From Sycon ciliatum (lineage: Eukaryota > Porifera > Calcarea > Leucosolenida > Sycettidae), in the NCBI RefSeq assembly GCF_964019385.1, contig NC_088655.1, positions 23,181,527 through 23,245,526 on the forward strand: a stretch of 64,000 nucleotides of DNA, written 5' to 3'. Shown here in pieces: positions 1 to 10,687 of the stretch. The notes beneath the pieces are model-generated. The model was not told the origin of the DNA. It saw nothing but the letters and a program-made list of their open reading frames with translations, and did not search any database. Each line of letters opens with the position of its first letter. The first letter of the stretch is position 1. A program made the translations under genes and the position numbers.

Positions 1-47
1 CTTTCAATCTGGATTTCCCTGGCAGCCCGCCGATAACACCGGACCAG
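1..47 (+). CDS. Exon 29 of an earlier unit, 3' end (Ig first half)
   Basis: Bases 3-47 read FNLDFPGSPPITPDQ and end in a phase 0 donor gtatgg at 48. This matches the end of exon 29 at 26219-26331 (FTLVVLYPGNPAIKPSD). It shows that at least one more unit lies upstream. Divergence from exon 29 of units 1 and 2 is strong, so this unit is older. Confidence 0.7.
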
Positions 48-872
48 GTATGGATGGGCAGTCTTTCACTACTATTCCGTGCTCTAAATAGTGCAGGCCA
101 TTCGAAATGTCCCATAGTCAATGACGGGAGAACATTGATGTGGAAGTTAAATACGAAATAAAGGCATTGTGAAGAAATGGAAAAGGCATCTAGGCATCAG
201 TAAAGCAGTAGAAGCAGTTTTATTGCATTTCTTTTCTGCAACCAAACACAGTTCATGTGTTGTATCTTCTTCCAACAGGGGCATGGGCAAAGAAAACACA
301 TTGCACACAGCTCTGAGCTAGCTGGCTGGACAATTCACCTGGCAACATTTCCACAAGGCATTAATTCTCACCAATAGTGCACCTAACTGAAATAATTCTC
401 AGCACCAGTACACCTTCGGGAAACTCATAGCATGTGTATTTAATCCACAATAGTTGCCATCTGATGGTCGGTTAAAACCGTGAAACTCAGAGTTACAGCA
501 GAAACGCTTTTCATAACTCTCAAGTGTGTAATCCACAATAGCTGTAAATTCCTGGCCACTGAGATCTTTCCTTATGCAGGCAATAGTGACATGCGTTGCA
601 CGGCCTCATTCCCCAAAACCCAATGGATACAGCTCTTCTGTGCAAGGCTTTTAGCACCTGAACCAGGTTTATTTCATTCGTGAAGTCTAATTTCACTGGT
701 CTTATCTGGCGCAACCGTCGACAACCCAGGTATCACAGTTACACTTATTTACGTGGGTTAAGCCGACTATAGTATCTTGCTGTTTGCTGATATGCATTGT
801 TCGTTGTAAGTAATAGTTACATGCCCATAGGCAACCACCAGACAACTAACTATCATCAGACAAAAATAGTTA

Positions 873-1129
873 CTGTATAGCAGGAAATTTTCGGACGGAA
901 TTTATTTTCGTACGATTTCGTACACGCCCTCTTTTGTACTAAAATTAATTCGTACTTCGTAATTCCGTACTCAAATTTGTTCCCGTGAAGTTATGTACAC
1001 TACACATGCGTACCGCAAGCAAACAAGTGCATTTAGCATGCAACACTGTACGAAAATAAAATCCGTATGAAATGTCGAAATTCGGCTTTGTCCGAAAATA
1101 TTTAAGTCCGAAAATTTCCTGCTATACAG
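873..1129. mobile_element. TIR element (MITE-like), TA-flanked
   Basis: Ends CTGTATAGCAGG and its complement, with a TIR of about 24 bases, flanked by TA at 871 and 1130. It is non-coding and AT-rich. It lies inside a looser outer inverted repeat (about 806-860 against 1131-1162). It sits in the intron 48-1303, the rest of which shows nothing I recognise. Confidence 0.75.
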
Positions 1130-1303
1130 TATCTGATGATTTCCTATGGGCATGAAACTATTAGTTTCAACGAACGATGCTTGGTGCTCTGTGTCATGTG
1201 TACGGTGGCTCTATTCGAACGAATATTCAGCACTTTACCGAGCCGGAGGACTCTCATTTGTTGTTGTGTGCTGATATGTGCATCTATGAAACATGATACA
1301 CAG

Positions 1304-1481
1304 ATCACATGGACGTCACCAGATGGAAATATCCTCTCCGGCGGCAGCACAGTGGTGTTTTCAGCTGATCGACAGAGCCTGACTATCGACCGACTTCAGA
1401 GATTGGATTCCGGGATGTACACAGCACACACCACTCACATCCATGGCAATGCCACTGCAGCCTTCCTTCTCTCTGTTGTTG
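1304..1481 (+). CDS. Unit 1 exon 1: second half of Cys-less Ig
   Basis: Phase 0 acceptor cacag, phase 1 donor gtaagg. Starts ITWTSPDGN and carries LTIDRLQRLDSGMYTA, the strand E-F region with the usual F-strand Cys missing. It completes the Ig begun at 1-47. Only about 60% identical in protein to exon 1 of units 2 and 3, which are themselves identical in protein. The acceptor has a weak pyrimidine tract. Confidence 0.72.
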
Positions 1482-1869
1482 GTAAGGGTATTTTGTCATT
1501 GGTGCAGAAAGGCCCTGTGATGAAGGATATCCTGACCCAAATTTTGCATTCGTGCTTTTTGTATTGCTCCACTTGGCAAGATAGTGGTGACAATACTCGC
1601 TAGGGACATAGAACCCTGATAGCGTCCATGGGGTTAGTTGTACTGTGTATGTGATAGACAATGCCCATGCATTTGTCCTGTCTAGAGTTCACCACAGAAA
1701 AAGAGTGCCTGTGATCCTACGTTTTAACCTGATGTCACTTCACCGACATAATGCCTAAGTGGCTATATTCTCTATTTTGAAAAGCATCATTAGTTTTTAT
1801 TGTTCGGAAATGCTGCCATAATATACTTGCTGGTGTCTGATTTATGTAATGTGCTTTGTACTCTTCCAG

Positions 1870-2049
1870 TGCGGCCTGTCATAACTTCTCCTGACAGAGA
1901 TCAGAAGTACACAATGGCGGAAGGCTCGGCACTGTCCCTGCCTTGCAATGCCACTGCCTATCCGCAAGCAAGACCCACCTGGGAGAAAGTGGGCGTAGGA
2001 CGTGTCAATCACACTGGTCAAGTGTATGCCACATCGCTCTCAAGTTACG
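1870..2049 (+). CDS. Unit 1 exon 2: Ig first half
   Basis: Acceptor ttccag, donor gtgagc, phase 1 at both ends. VRPVITSPDRDQKYTMAEGS leads to LPCNATAY (strand B Cys) and TWEKVG (strand C Trp). Completed by exon 3. Clearly related to exon 2 of units 2 and 3 but with many replacements, so it lies outside the recent block. Confidence 0.78.
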
Positions 2050-2067
2050 GTGAGCTAGTTCTCCACG

Positions 2068-2200
2068 TGTCTTGTATCAATATTATTATTAGACACAATC
2101 TCATAGCATGTGACAAGCATAGCTAATGCAGGGACAGAATCCCCTGAGACAAGGGCCTTGAGCCAGCCACGGCAATAGTAAGCTAGAAAAACAAAAGCAA
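2068..2200 (-). repeat. SINE-like fragment, minus strand
   Basis: An ATT-rich run followed by a tract ending near gccagccacggcaat resembles sequence at 27634-27735, 51033-51135, 34842-34983 and 56727-56869. The T-rich left edge would be the A-rich tail of a minus-strand retroposon. The family is not identified. Confidence 0.4.
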
Positions 2201-3046
2201 ATCTTAATTAATGCAAAAATGAGTGGAAAATTACAAAGAAAAGCGATTAACGGAAGTGAGCACAATCAAAATTCGTGCAACACCCAGGTATTCGAGAATG
2301 TTCTTCGACAATAACCATCAATTCAGCATAACTCGTCCTTGCACTGCAGGCCCGGTGGAACTGGTCCGGTTAGTCAGGCCATGACCGGGTCAATGTTTTA
2401 GCCATCAATGTGTGTTTATTGCTGAAGAGGTCATGTGTGTGTACCCTTCACATCATTCTTAACGTATGGAATGCTTGGGTATGACCAGATCTATAAAAAA
2501 CTGGTTCCGCCGGTCCTGTGCAGTGAATTATTAATTCTCCTATAAGGACATAACATGCTATGTCGATTGCCAAGTTGGACACATAAGCAATAGTATTATT
2601 GCTATCAAATGCCATGGGTCACAAAGACTTTCTTAAAAAATTAAGCAGTAGTTTTGCTGTGTCTTCACTAAACAGCAAAGAGTCTCGTTCGCCCGGTTCA
2701 GTGAAAATGTTATCTGGGCAGTTAGTTGTCTCGATCTTGTTAGATCTTGCCAGCCGAGCGCGGGGTTACTGATCCATCCAATAGCAAAGAAGCCGACGGA
2801 ACAAAATCATTTTAGCCCGGCTCTAATAGGGGATTCACACACACGGGTAGAACCAAGGTTTTTGGGAAAGTTGTTCCCATTCCGACAATAATGCATGCTG
2901 AATGCAACACATAGTGCAGAATGAACTACTAAAATGCAGTGCAGTTTATTTATTTTGAATTCCCCCACCAAAAATTCATGGCAAAAAAATGCGACCAATA
3001 GAAAACTGACAACATGTATATGCACACTGTCTTTTCTGGGACATAG

Positions 3047-3196
3047 ATGCAACACAGCAACTCTACCTGACGGCGAATATTCTGGTGATTTCCGACGCTA
3101 CATTCTACAACAGCGGCAGATACCGTTGCGAAATTGCGATAGTCGACGACACTGGCTCACATTTCACTGCTGTTGAAGTGGACATAGATGTGCAAG
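3047..3196 (+). CDS. Unit 1 exon 3: Ig second half
   Basis: Acceptor acatag, donor gtaggg, phase 1 both ends. LVISDATFYNSGRYRCEIA is a standard strand E-F motif with the second Ig Cys. Pairs with exon 2. First exon inside the recent duplication block. Confidence 0.8.
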
Positions 3197-3673
3197 GTAG
3201 GGTTAATTGTATTTGCCATTATGCCGAATGTGCTTTCTGAGAAAATGTGAAGTAATGGCCATGGGCATGAACGGACCTGCCAAACCAGATATGCACTTTA
3301 GTTGCATTGTCTGCCCAAGGCAAGTCATGGAAATGATGCAGTGCTTCAAATTCATAGAAGTACCCATTACCCCTACATAGAGATTGTTCATCAGCATAAT
3401 TTTATCCTGCAATTAGGCAGGCAACACACAGACAGACATCGTACAACACCAATGGATCTTCAAATTACTGTCAAGCACCTCTGTCCCGGAAATATGATCT
3501 GCTACTTATTTGGAGGATTTACAAGTATGGCGTAGATGATCTTTTGATAGTCTGCATCAAGCCAAATATTAGCTTTGAGAGACTGTTTACAGAACTGCAA
3601 ATTCCTGTCAGTATACTGCGCTAGTCGGAATCCATATTGTGTTACCAATGATGTTTCACTGCTTTGTGTTCAG

Positions 3674-3970
3674 CCGGTCCAAGGTTCAACCAGTCTCAAC
3701 GTGAATACACAGTTCTCGAAGGTGAAATGCTTGACGTCGAATGCATCGCATTCGCCAATCCACGGCCATTGTTTGTCTGGACTGTATCACCGGGATTTCC
3801 CGCTGCGATGACTGGCCTGGCTAGTGACGTCACAGTCTTGCCATACCATACTTCTACGTATAGTATGAGCAATGCTGCTGTGGACGGATTGTTGAACAAC
3901 TACACACTGACTTGCAACGTGAACAACTCCATTGCCACAGCCAGCACTACATTCACTGTCATAGTGCAAA
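3674..3970 (+). CDS. Unit 1 exon 4: complete Ig
   Basis: Acceptor gttcag, donor gtaagt, phase 1 both ends. One exon holds the whole domain: VLEGEMLDVECIAFANPRP, LFVWTVSP and YTLTCNVNNS carry the two Cys and the Trp. Several N-glycosylation sites (NNYT, NNS). Confidence 0.85.
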
Positions 3971-4316
3971 GTAAGTCAAGTCTAGAATTGTCAAAAAGTA
4001 ACACTGCACATTACCTTTCCTTCTCACATGAGGGCATGTGTGCATGTGTGCATATGTGACCAGTTTCTGTCAGTTCCTGAGCACTTCTGGAGCCTGGAAT
4101 ATTGTGCTTTGTGATTTCTTATGTCTTCAAGTCATTTATTTCCTTTCCTCCTTTTCTTCTTTCCTTCCATATTCGCCGTTATGTTGTTGGGCCCGTTCTC
4201 GTAAGTGGATCTGTCCCAAAGTCATGCCGCAGTCGCTCATTTCAAAGAAACTGATCTTTCACCCGCCATTCCACTCTCCTTGCTCATATCGAGCTCACGG
4301 TTGTGTGCTTTGTGTG

Positions 4317-4320
4317 TGTG

Positions 4321-4396
<76 letters not shown>
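4317..4396. repeat. GT microsatellite
   Basis: About 40 GT units in the intron 3971-4495. The homologous tracts at 31557-31614 and 53400-53482 differ in length. Confidence 0.95.
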
Positions 4397-4397
<1 letters not shown>

Positions 4398-4495
4398 CTG
4401 AGTACCTGTGTGTGAGTGTTTATGTACATGTGTATTTGCATGTTCTTGCCTGTTTGCATTCATGTCCACGTGTGGATGTGCGTGTCTATTTGCAG

Positions 4496-4792
4496 TCCCA
4501 CCAGCGTACATCAGCTCAAGAACTGGAATATACGTAACGTGCAATGAACACCAATACGTTACACTGAGTTGCACTTACCGTGGACTGCCCGCGCCAACCA
4601 GTTTCTGGCAACATGCATCGAATGCTACGAACCCTTTATTTACAGTCGTTGAACGAAACAGCACATTTCCTAATGTGTACACTAGTGCACATGCCTTACC
4701 CAGTGTGAGAAAGTCGGACGACGGAAATTACTCATGTTTGTTCCGGAACGATGCAGGGAATGCTTCTCAGGATCTGTTCCTCCGAGTGCAAG
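4496..4792 (+). CDS. Unit 1 exon 5: complete Ig
   Basis: Acceptor tttgcag, donor gtgagc, phase 1 both ends. QYVTLSCTYRGLPAPTSFW then RKSDDGNYSCLFRNDAGNAS give both Cys, Trp and the F-strand motif. An extra Cys lies in strand A (YVTCNEH). Confidence 0.85.
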
Positions 4793-5153
4793 GTGAGCCT
4801 AGTACTAGGCCTGTCGGTTTTCCGGCAGCACTGTCAAAATATTTCGCTTTCTTTGTCCACTATTTTCTCCGCCTGTTTGAATTTATAGGATCTGTTAATG
4901 TCCAAGTACTCTTTGAAAAGCACCAATGATAATTGATTGTAATGGAAGCAGCTGACAAGAACCAACAAATTAATATAGACTGGTCATGATTCCAACCATA
5001 CGTAGAGCTCTACCTAAAATAGATGAAGTTCACAGGCAACTTGCTGCTCGTTCTCTAGCAAGAAACAGTGATCATCAATTTCGGTGTGCCGTTCTCGGTA
5101 TTGACTGATTATATATAATTATTGGTTACTTTCCCCGTTGCTTTTCCTCTCAG

Positions 5154-5281
5154 TTCCTCCCCGAGCTAGTGCCGTGTCGACACTTGTCCACGGTGTTCAA
5201 GATATGGTTGCTTCACTAATAGTTCTACTGGACTTTGCTGGCGATCCGGGTGTTCCTGTGGCTAACATCACTTGGACAAAG
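5154..5281 (+). CDS. Unit 1 exon 6: Cys-less Ig first half
   Basis: Acceptor ctctcag, donor aag/gtcagc in phase 0. VPPRASAVSTLVHG to VANITWTK: a strand C Trp after an NIT glycosylation site, but no strand B Cys. Same layout as exons 18, 25 and 29. Confidence 0.82.
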
Positions 5282-5409
5282 GTCAGCCAATTGTACAAAC
5301 ATTCTTGTTTTTTTGTGACTATTGCCATTGCTGTCAGACTTGAACTTCAAGCCTGCTTCCAAAATATTGGGGAGCCACCTGCTGCTAAAAATAAACCTCT
5401 GACTGGAGT

Positions 5410-5592
5410 TATGTGTTGCTCCCTACGTGGGAGCTCGCACTCTTCATGCCAACTTGAATTCTCACTTGGCTGACTCATGCCTGCCATCCAGAGCACATGA
5501 GAAGCCCATCGAACCGTCCACTCGGCAAACCTGCGAGAAAGCACTGCTCCCTGCTCAGTACACAGTGTTTCGGGGAATTCAGCCCTCATCAA
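5410..5592 (+). repeat. Interspersed repeat R1
   Basis: The tract starting tgtgttgctccctacgtggg recurs at the same site in the other units (32619-32801, 54499-54681), inverted inside the insertion at 8035-8455, and in part at 23500-23607 and 46570-46680. It is a short non-coding repeat family of unknown class in the intron 5282-5646. Confidence 0.6.
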
Positions 5593-5646
5593 CGAATGGA
5601 GTTAGCTGTAAAATCGTATTTTCATTCCACTTGTTCCCTTATGCAG

Positions 5647-5812
5647 TTTGTCAATGCGTCACCCGAAGTGCCAATTCCAACGTCATTCCTATCACAAAGC
5701 CGACTGAACCTCAGCATAGCACACATGAATTACACCGATGCTGGCTTGTACAGTGCACGGCTCTCAAATCCAGCTGGTGCTGCAACTGTAAACTTCACCC
5801 TGGAGTACAGAG
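5647..5812 (+). CDS. Unit 1 exon 7: Cys-less Ig second half
   Basis: Acceptor tatgcag in phase 0, donor gtgagt in phase 1. LNLSIAHMNYTDAGLYSARL has the strand E-F motif with Ser in place of Cys two residues after Tyr. Completes exon 6. Confidence 0.83.
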
Positions 5813-5995
5813 GTGAGTGGAGACTGTGCATGCCGTTAGAGTGGAAAGCCAGATGAATAAAGAAGGCTGACAGTTATTATCTGGCATTGACGACGTTTGA
5901 AAGGATTCCATTTTAACATTGGATCATTTAGACCATCAGACAGGTACTTTTTTCTCTTCTAGATCCTTGTTATGTTTCTGCCCTATCCGTTTCAG

Positions 5996-6316
5996 AGCCG
6001 CCAAGGTTCATCTCACAGCCAGTCGTAGAAACACGTAACGAAGGCGCCAGTGTACAGCTTGAATGCATTGCCAGTGGTGTGCCGAGACCAAGCATCAAGT
6101 GGCTGCACAATGGAATTGTCCTGAACGGATCAGCAATCACTACAATCACGGAAGCGACGTACAACGCCAGCTTTGCATGTGATCATAGCGAGTGTGTTTT
6201 GTCAACATTGGCGATATCGAACATCACGTATCCGGAGCATCAAGGCGATTATGAGTGTGAAGCATCTAACATCGTGTCTTCTGCCATCAGCCGAAATTCG
6301 ACTTTGAACATTTATG
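5996..6316 (+). CDS. Unit 1 exon 8: complete Ig
   Basis: Acceptor tttcag, donor gtgagt, phase 1 both ends. GASVQLECIASGVPRPSIKW and EHQGDYECEASN are textbook I-set strands. Two further Cys (FACDHSECV) could form a second disulfide across the D-E region. Confidence 0.88.
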
Positions 6317-6960
6317 GTGAGTAGGTTTGGAACTGTTTGGCCAGGTTTACAATCCGGCCTCAAATGATACTGAAAGTTACACTTCTTTCACTCAAGTCTC
6401 AACATTTTTCTGATGATTTCGTGTCTTAGTAAGGCAGAGCGGAACATTGCAGGTTCTCTTTAAAACCGTGCAAGGTAGCATTTAGTGCCATGATCATTCC
6501 TATTTTGATAAACGCTTTGCATGGGATGAACATAACTCAGAGCGACAGCCCACTTTCCACCGGGAGTAAGGTAGCGGAGATGCAGCCTACTGTATCCCCC
6601 CCGCTGGGAATGTGTATACTTGCACATGCCAGTCGGTGCGTTCATATATGCTACATAGCAGTGTGATCCAGCACATGAAATCCGTTGTTTGCAGGTTATG
6701 TTCATCAACATAGTTGTATAGCAAAAGTGTCTGGACATTTTTTACGAGAAACCACGAACCTCGAGAACAGAATACTGCATGATAGAGGTGGCTGTAGACG
6801 CAATTGTGGTGGTGAAACAGGAGCATCTCCGCCGACCTGAGGTCTCGGCTTCAGCGACACTTCAGTGCACCAAAAAGTGGGGAGGAGTAGGCACAGAGGG
6901 GAGGGGAGGACATGTGCAGGATTTTATGGTACGTGATATTGTGCTGGCTGTTGCTTGCAG

Positions 6961-7082
6961 TTCAGCCAACGGAGATCATTGCCGCATCAGATCTAGCAGT
7001 GGCAGAAGGCTCCACGGTTCTCATGACTTGCAATGTACATGCGGTACCACCACCAGCGATAACCTGGTTCTTCAACAATGTG
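6961..7082 (+). CDS. Unit 1 exon 9: Ig first half, fast-changing
   Basis: Acceptor cttgcag in phase 1, donor gtg/gtaaga in phase 0. EGSTVLMTCNVHAVPPPAIT then WFFNNV gives Cys and Trp. Seven of 41 residues differ from unit 2 with only one silent codon change, while flanking introns are nearly identical. Confidence 0.82.
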
Positions 7083-7404
7083 GTAAGAGGGGCTGTTTGC
7101 TTACTTGGTATTTCTAACCTTGATCCTAGTGCAGTGGCCAAGAATACAATCCTGTGCATGAGTCTTGTACTTAGAATACATCGTGGCTGTGGACAGTGAG
7201 AATTAAGTCGTCCACCTGAGAACTAGAGATTCTGCTCATTTACGGCTAGTGTGAAAAATCTCTACATATTGGCAGTCATTTTTTCTTCAGACTTTTCCCG
7301 TTTGCGTCTTTCCCTCAAACCATTGATATCTTTCCAAACACATGCCTTGAAAGAACATCTGAAAATATTGTTCACTTGGTCCTTCTAATGTTGCTGGCTT
7401 ACAG

Positions 7405-7591
7405 GAGATATCATCAAGTCATGCCTATTCGGCTGGTCGTATTCAACTTACGCAGTCCGATCATAATCTGACCATCAGCACGGTTGAATTCCGTGATCGC
7501 GGCGTCTATCAATGCACAGCCAGTAACACAGATAGCAGCGGAACTCTTGGTGGGTCTGTTAATGGCACAGACGTCACTCTCAGTGTGTATG
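7405..7591 (+). CDS. Unit 1 exon 10: Ig second half
   Basis: Acceptor ttacag in phase 0, donor gtgagt in phase 1. LTISTVEFRDRGVYQCTASN is the E-F motif with Cys. A Gly/Ser/Asn-rich F-G loop (SSGTLGGSVNGTD) follows. Completes exon 9. Confidence 0.85.
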
Positions 7592-7782
7592 GTGAGTTGA
7601 CAATGTACGCCCCTGACCACTAGTTAATGGCTTGTAAACGAAAGGTTTAGCGTGAGCGAATTGAGAGCTATAGAAGTACTTGTACAAGTCCACATTTCTC
7701 AATTCTTGCAAGAGCCAGTCTCTCTGGCATCTCAGTATATGTCAGGCCCGTCGCACTGACTTTGGAGGTGCGGCGGCCATGG

Positions 7783-7823
7783 AAGGGGGGGGGGGGTGGA
7801 GGGGTGGGCGGGGGGGGGGGGGG
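7783..7823. repeat. G-rich run
   Basis: Almost pure G over about 40 bases. Shorter runs occur at 35135-35148 and 57021-57036 in the homologous introns. On the transcript it could fold as a G-quadruplex. Confidence 0.85.
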
Positions 7824-8034
7824 AGTCTTGGAGTGTTCTCGAATAGTCAGGGCTACACATGTTCTTTCCTGAGAAACCTGATCAGCTTTGCCCGTGTGCC
7901 GTAAGCTCTTGATGCTTACAAAATTCCCAGTGTTAACGGTTGGAAAAAAGAATTAATTGTAATTTTGTACATTGCCATATTGTACTAATGATCAGCATTG
8001 CTATATGGATGATTATCGCCGATTCCCTCTGCAG

Positions 8035-8455
8035 TGGACGAGTGTGTAGCTCCCGGTTTTCCTGCCGACTTGAATGAGCGACACTACCTCACGCTGCTAT
8101 CTGGTGTTCACGAGGCCTTAGTCGCACTGGAAAGGGAGCGTCTCTGTAAGTTTGTGTCCCTGGTGATATTTGTGCCTGGAGAGCACAATATAAGTGGTGC
8201 TCTTCGGGCACAATCTTCCTCAGCCTAGTCCAGCTCAACTGATGAGGGGTGAATTCCCCGAAACACTGTGTATCGAGCAGGAAGTGGTGCTTTCTTGCAG
8301 GTTTGCCGAGTGGACGGTTCGATGGACTTCTCGTGTGCTCTGGATAGCAGTCGTGAGTCAGTCAAGTGAGAATTCAAGTCGGCAGGAAAACCGTGATCTC
8401 CCATGTCGTCCCCTACTATCGCCGAAGTCCCACCAACCTCTTCTTCACATTGTTG
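8035..8455. mobile_element. 421-base TIR insertion in unit 1, duplicated splice acceptor
   Basis: Absent from units 2 and 3, where the intron runs straight into exon 11. The target duplication tccctctgcag lies at 8024-8034 and 8456-8466 and contains the acceptor of exon 11. The insert has about 40-base inverted repeats (8036-8075 against 8367-8411) that include gttttcctgccgacttgaat, and an inverted R1 copy inside. Splicing at the upstream AG would read 64 codons into a stop. Confidence 0.8.
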
Positions 8456-8466
8456 TCCCTCTGCAG

Positions 8467-8790
8467 TTTCGCCAATAATATCCGAAGCACCAGACAATAT
8501 CACAATTGTCGAGGGTGAGAATGTCACTTTAACCTGTAGGGCAACTGGGCACCCAGCTCCAAGCATACATTGGCAGTATAATGGTACTGATCTGCCGTCA
8601 TACTCAAATATCAGTATTGCTGTAGGTCCAGTGGAGCCAACCTACATCACGAGCAGCTTGAGTCTGGACAGCGTTGGGTTTGGGAAACGCGGTGCTTACA
8701 GATGCGTGGCCAAAATCAATGCCACGGGTTCCCGGGACGTGGAGAGAATGAGAGATGTGGCTAGCAGTGAAGGCATCTTGACAGTTTACA
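8467..8790 (+). CDS. Unit 1 exon 11: complete Ig
   Basis: Acceptor ctgcag (right copy of the duplicated site), donor gtaagt, phase 1 both ends. ENVTLTCRATGHPAPSIHWQ and GAYRCVAKINATGS are standard I-set strands. A long insert VERMRDVASSEG precedes strand G. Five residues differ from unit 2. Confidence 0.87.
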
Positions 8791-8862
8791 GTAAGTACCT
8801 CTCTAGTAGAAAAATTATGTGATGCAGGGATACGTTGAGCAATATTATAGTGTTATGAACTG

Positions 8863-9003
8863 GTAGTAGCAGCCCGTCCGGCCAGGCCCAGAAGTGCCCA
8901 GACTGCAGGATTTTGCACCCTAATTTCAAATATTTCCCCATGGGACACCCCCAGACACCCTCCAACCGGACTGCGTCCAAGGTCGGTGCTACGCGCCTGG
9001 AGT
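8863..9003. repeat. Unit 1-specific intron insertion, unclassified
   Basis: About 140 bases lie between a shared left flank (gaactggt) and a shared right flank (gcagggc) that are close together in units 2 and 3 (near 35755 and 57650). No TIR or tail seen. Confidence 0.5.
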
Positions 9004-9309
9004 GGCAGGGCAACAGCGATTTAAGACTGATACCTTGTTATGTCCGTGTATCTTTGTAAGGCATGCTATCTAACTGGTCTGTCGATGTGCTTGTCTCCTT
9101 TGTGAACCTGTACAAGTATGCCTGTTGCATGTATGTAAATTATTTACACCCTGGACAATTAGCCCATTCACGTTTGCCATGGGATATATATTTGTTTCAC
9201 CATGCACGTCATGCACGTTCATGCACGTTCCTGGAGATATATGGATGTTGTAGAAAACAAGACTATTGCCGGCCATTTTGCATTGTGGATGATGCTTTTG
9301 CATATGCAG

Positions 9310-9477
9310 CGGAGCCACAACTCCAGTTCTTGTCCAGCGCCTTACACATAGAACCTCCTGAGCAGATCAACATCACCTGCACTTTCTCAAGCAACCCTCC
9401 TCCAACTGTTATAATTTCTGCTCCTGGCTACACTCAAAGTCAGATTTTATCACTGGGATTGCTACACACTGTTCAAG
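9310..9477 (+). CDS. Unit 1 exon 12: Ig first half
   Basis: Acceptor atgcag, donor gtaaaa, phase 1 both ends. EQINITCTFSSNPPPTVIIS has the strand B Cys but no Trp on strand C, where V/I stands. Pairs with exon 13. Confidence 0.78.
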
Positions 9478-9641
9478 GTAAAATTATATGATGTTTCATG
9501 CTGCCTAGAAAGATTGCACCTATGCTGCTTTCAAAAAGCTTGGGCCATGTTATCTATGTGGATCCACAGCTGCATGGTCATCATGAGGGGCTGGCAACAT
9601 GTATAAATGAAATTGAGCCACCATCAGTTCATTGTGCAGTA

Positions 9642-10170
9642 CAGTAAAACCTGTAACTAAAGACCACCCTGACTAGCGACCAGCCTGGTACTACAGTAAA
9701 ACCTGTAACTAAAGACCACCCTGACTAGCGACCAGCCTGGTACTGTAGCGGGCCGCAGTCTCTCTCGGAGGCAAATGCACACTGTAATTGGCAATTGAAA
9801 TGTACTGGCAACGAAATTAACTGACTGGCAACTAAATTAACTAACTGGCTACTAAATTAACTGACTGGCAATAAAAGAATCGTGAGCAGCAGCTTTTATG
9901 CAAAGGCAGACTCCGTACGCTAATGTACGGGGATACGCTAACGTATGGGGATACAGTACGGGGATATGCTAACGTACGGGAATACAGTAACGTACGGGGA
10001 TATGCTAACGTACGGGGATACGCTACAGTACTACAGACCACTTTGCCAGGCACAGACTGTCTCACATTCAATTATGGTTGTGCGATGCAAACCTCTCACT
10101 AACGACCACCTGCCACTAAAGACCACTTTCTCTGGCCCCAAGGGATGGTCGCTAGTCACAAGGTTTACTG
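9642..10170. mobile_element. TIR element family A, unit 1 only
   Basis: Left end cagtaaaacctgtaactaaa and right end its near complement, flanked by TA. Units 2 and 3 keep the empty site (gcagtacttgaaatac near 36380 and 58272). It contains internal expansions: a duplicated left TIR (9642-9745), ctggcaactaaattaa repeats (9790-9870) and cgtacggggata repeats (9913-10025). It is non-coding. Relatives lie at 40928-41110 and 62683-62865. Confidence 0.75.
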
Positions 10171-10687
10171 TACTTGAAATACACGAGAGTGACCACCATT
10201 GGTCCCCCAGGAGTATGTTCAACTGACTTCTATGTCTACCCATTAAACAGAAGTCAGGATTCTGCATAGCTCAATAGCTCACAACAGCAAACAGTGCAAG
10301 GCCACAGTGGAAACCATGTACACAAAGCAAGTGTAGGTGCACACTTGTAGCGGTAATTTCCATACTGTCAGTACTGTGTCATGACATGGGATATTTTGTA
10401 ATCCTTGTTCTTCCGAGCAGGAACCAGACCCAGCTCGTCTACTCGAATCGCCAATGAGCCATGATGCAGATCGCGAGTGCCAGTAGCGTGGCAGCCATTC
10501 ACTCCATGGCTTTGACAAATCGTCCTACGGATAGCCTGGACTTTTCTTTAAAACCTAGATATTTTAGATGTTTGCATTTGGCCAGAAATTGACTAGGTTA
10601 TGACAGTTCTAAAATCGAGCACCGGGGATTGATTTTCAAAAAGTGCAACTGTGAAAGGGTAAACAGCTTCAACCGACTCCTTCCGAT

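Noticed and set aside
1136-1303. Hydrophobic start of an ORF before exon 1 as a signal peptide and alternative first exon
   Set aside because: Exon 29 to exon 1 splicing explains the exon start in all units; the upstream stretch is not conserved and overlaps the TIR element region.
4205-4537. ORFs rich in Cys-Val or Thr-His repeats on both strands (also near 31442-31756, 53282-53636, 26967-27176)
   Set aside because: They are translations of GT/CA microsatellites.
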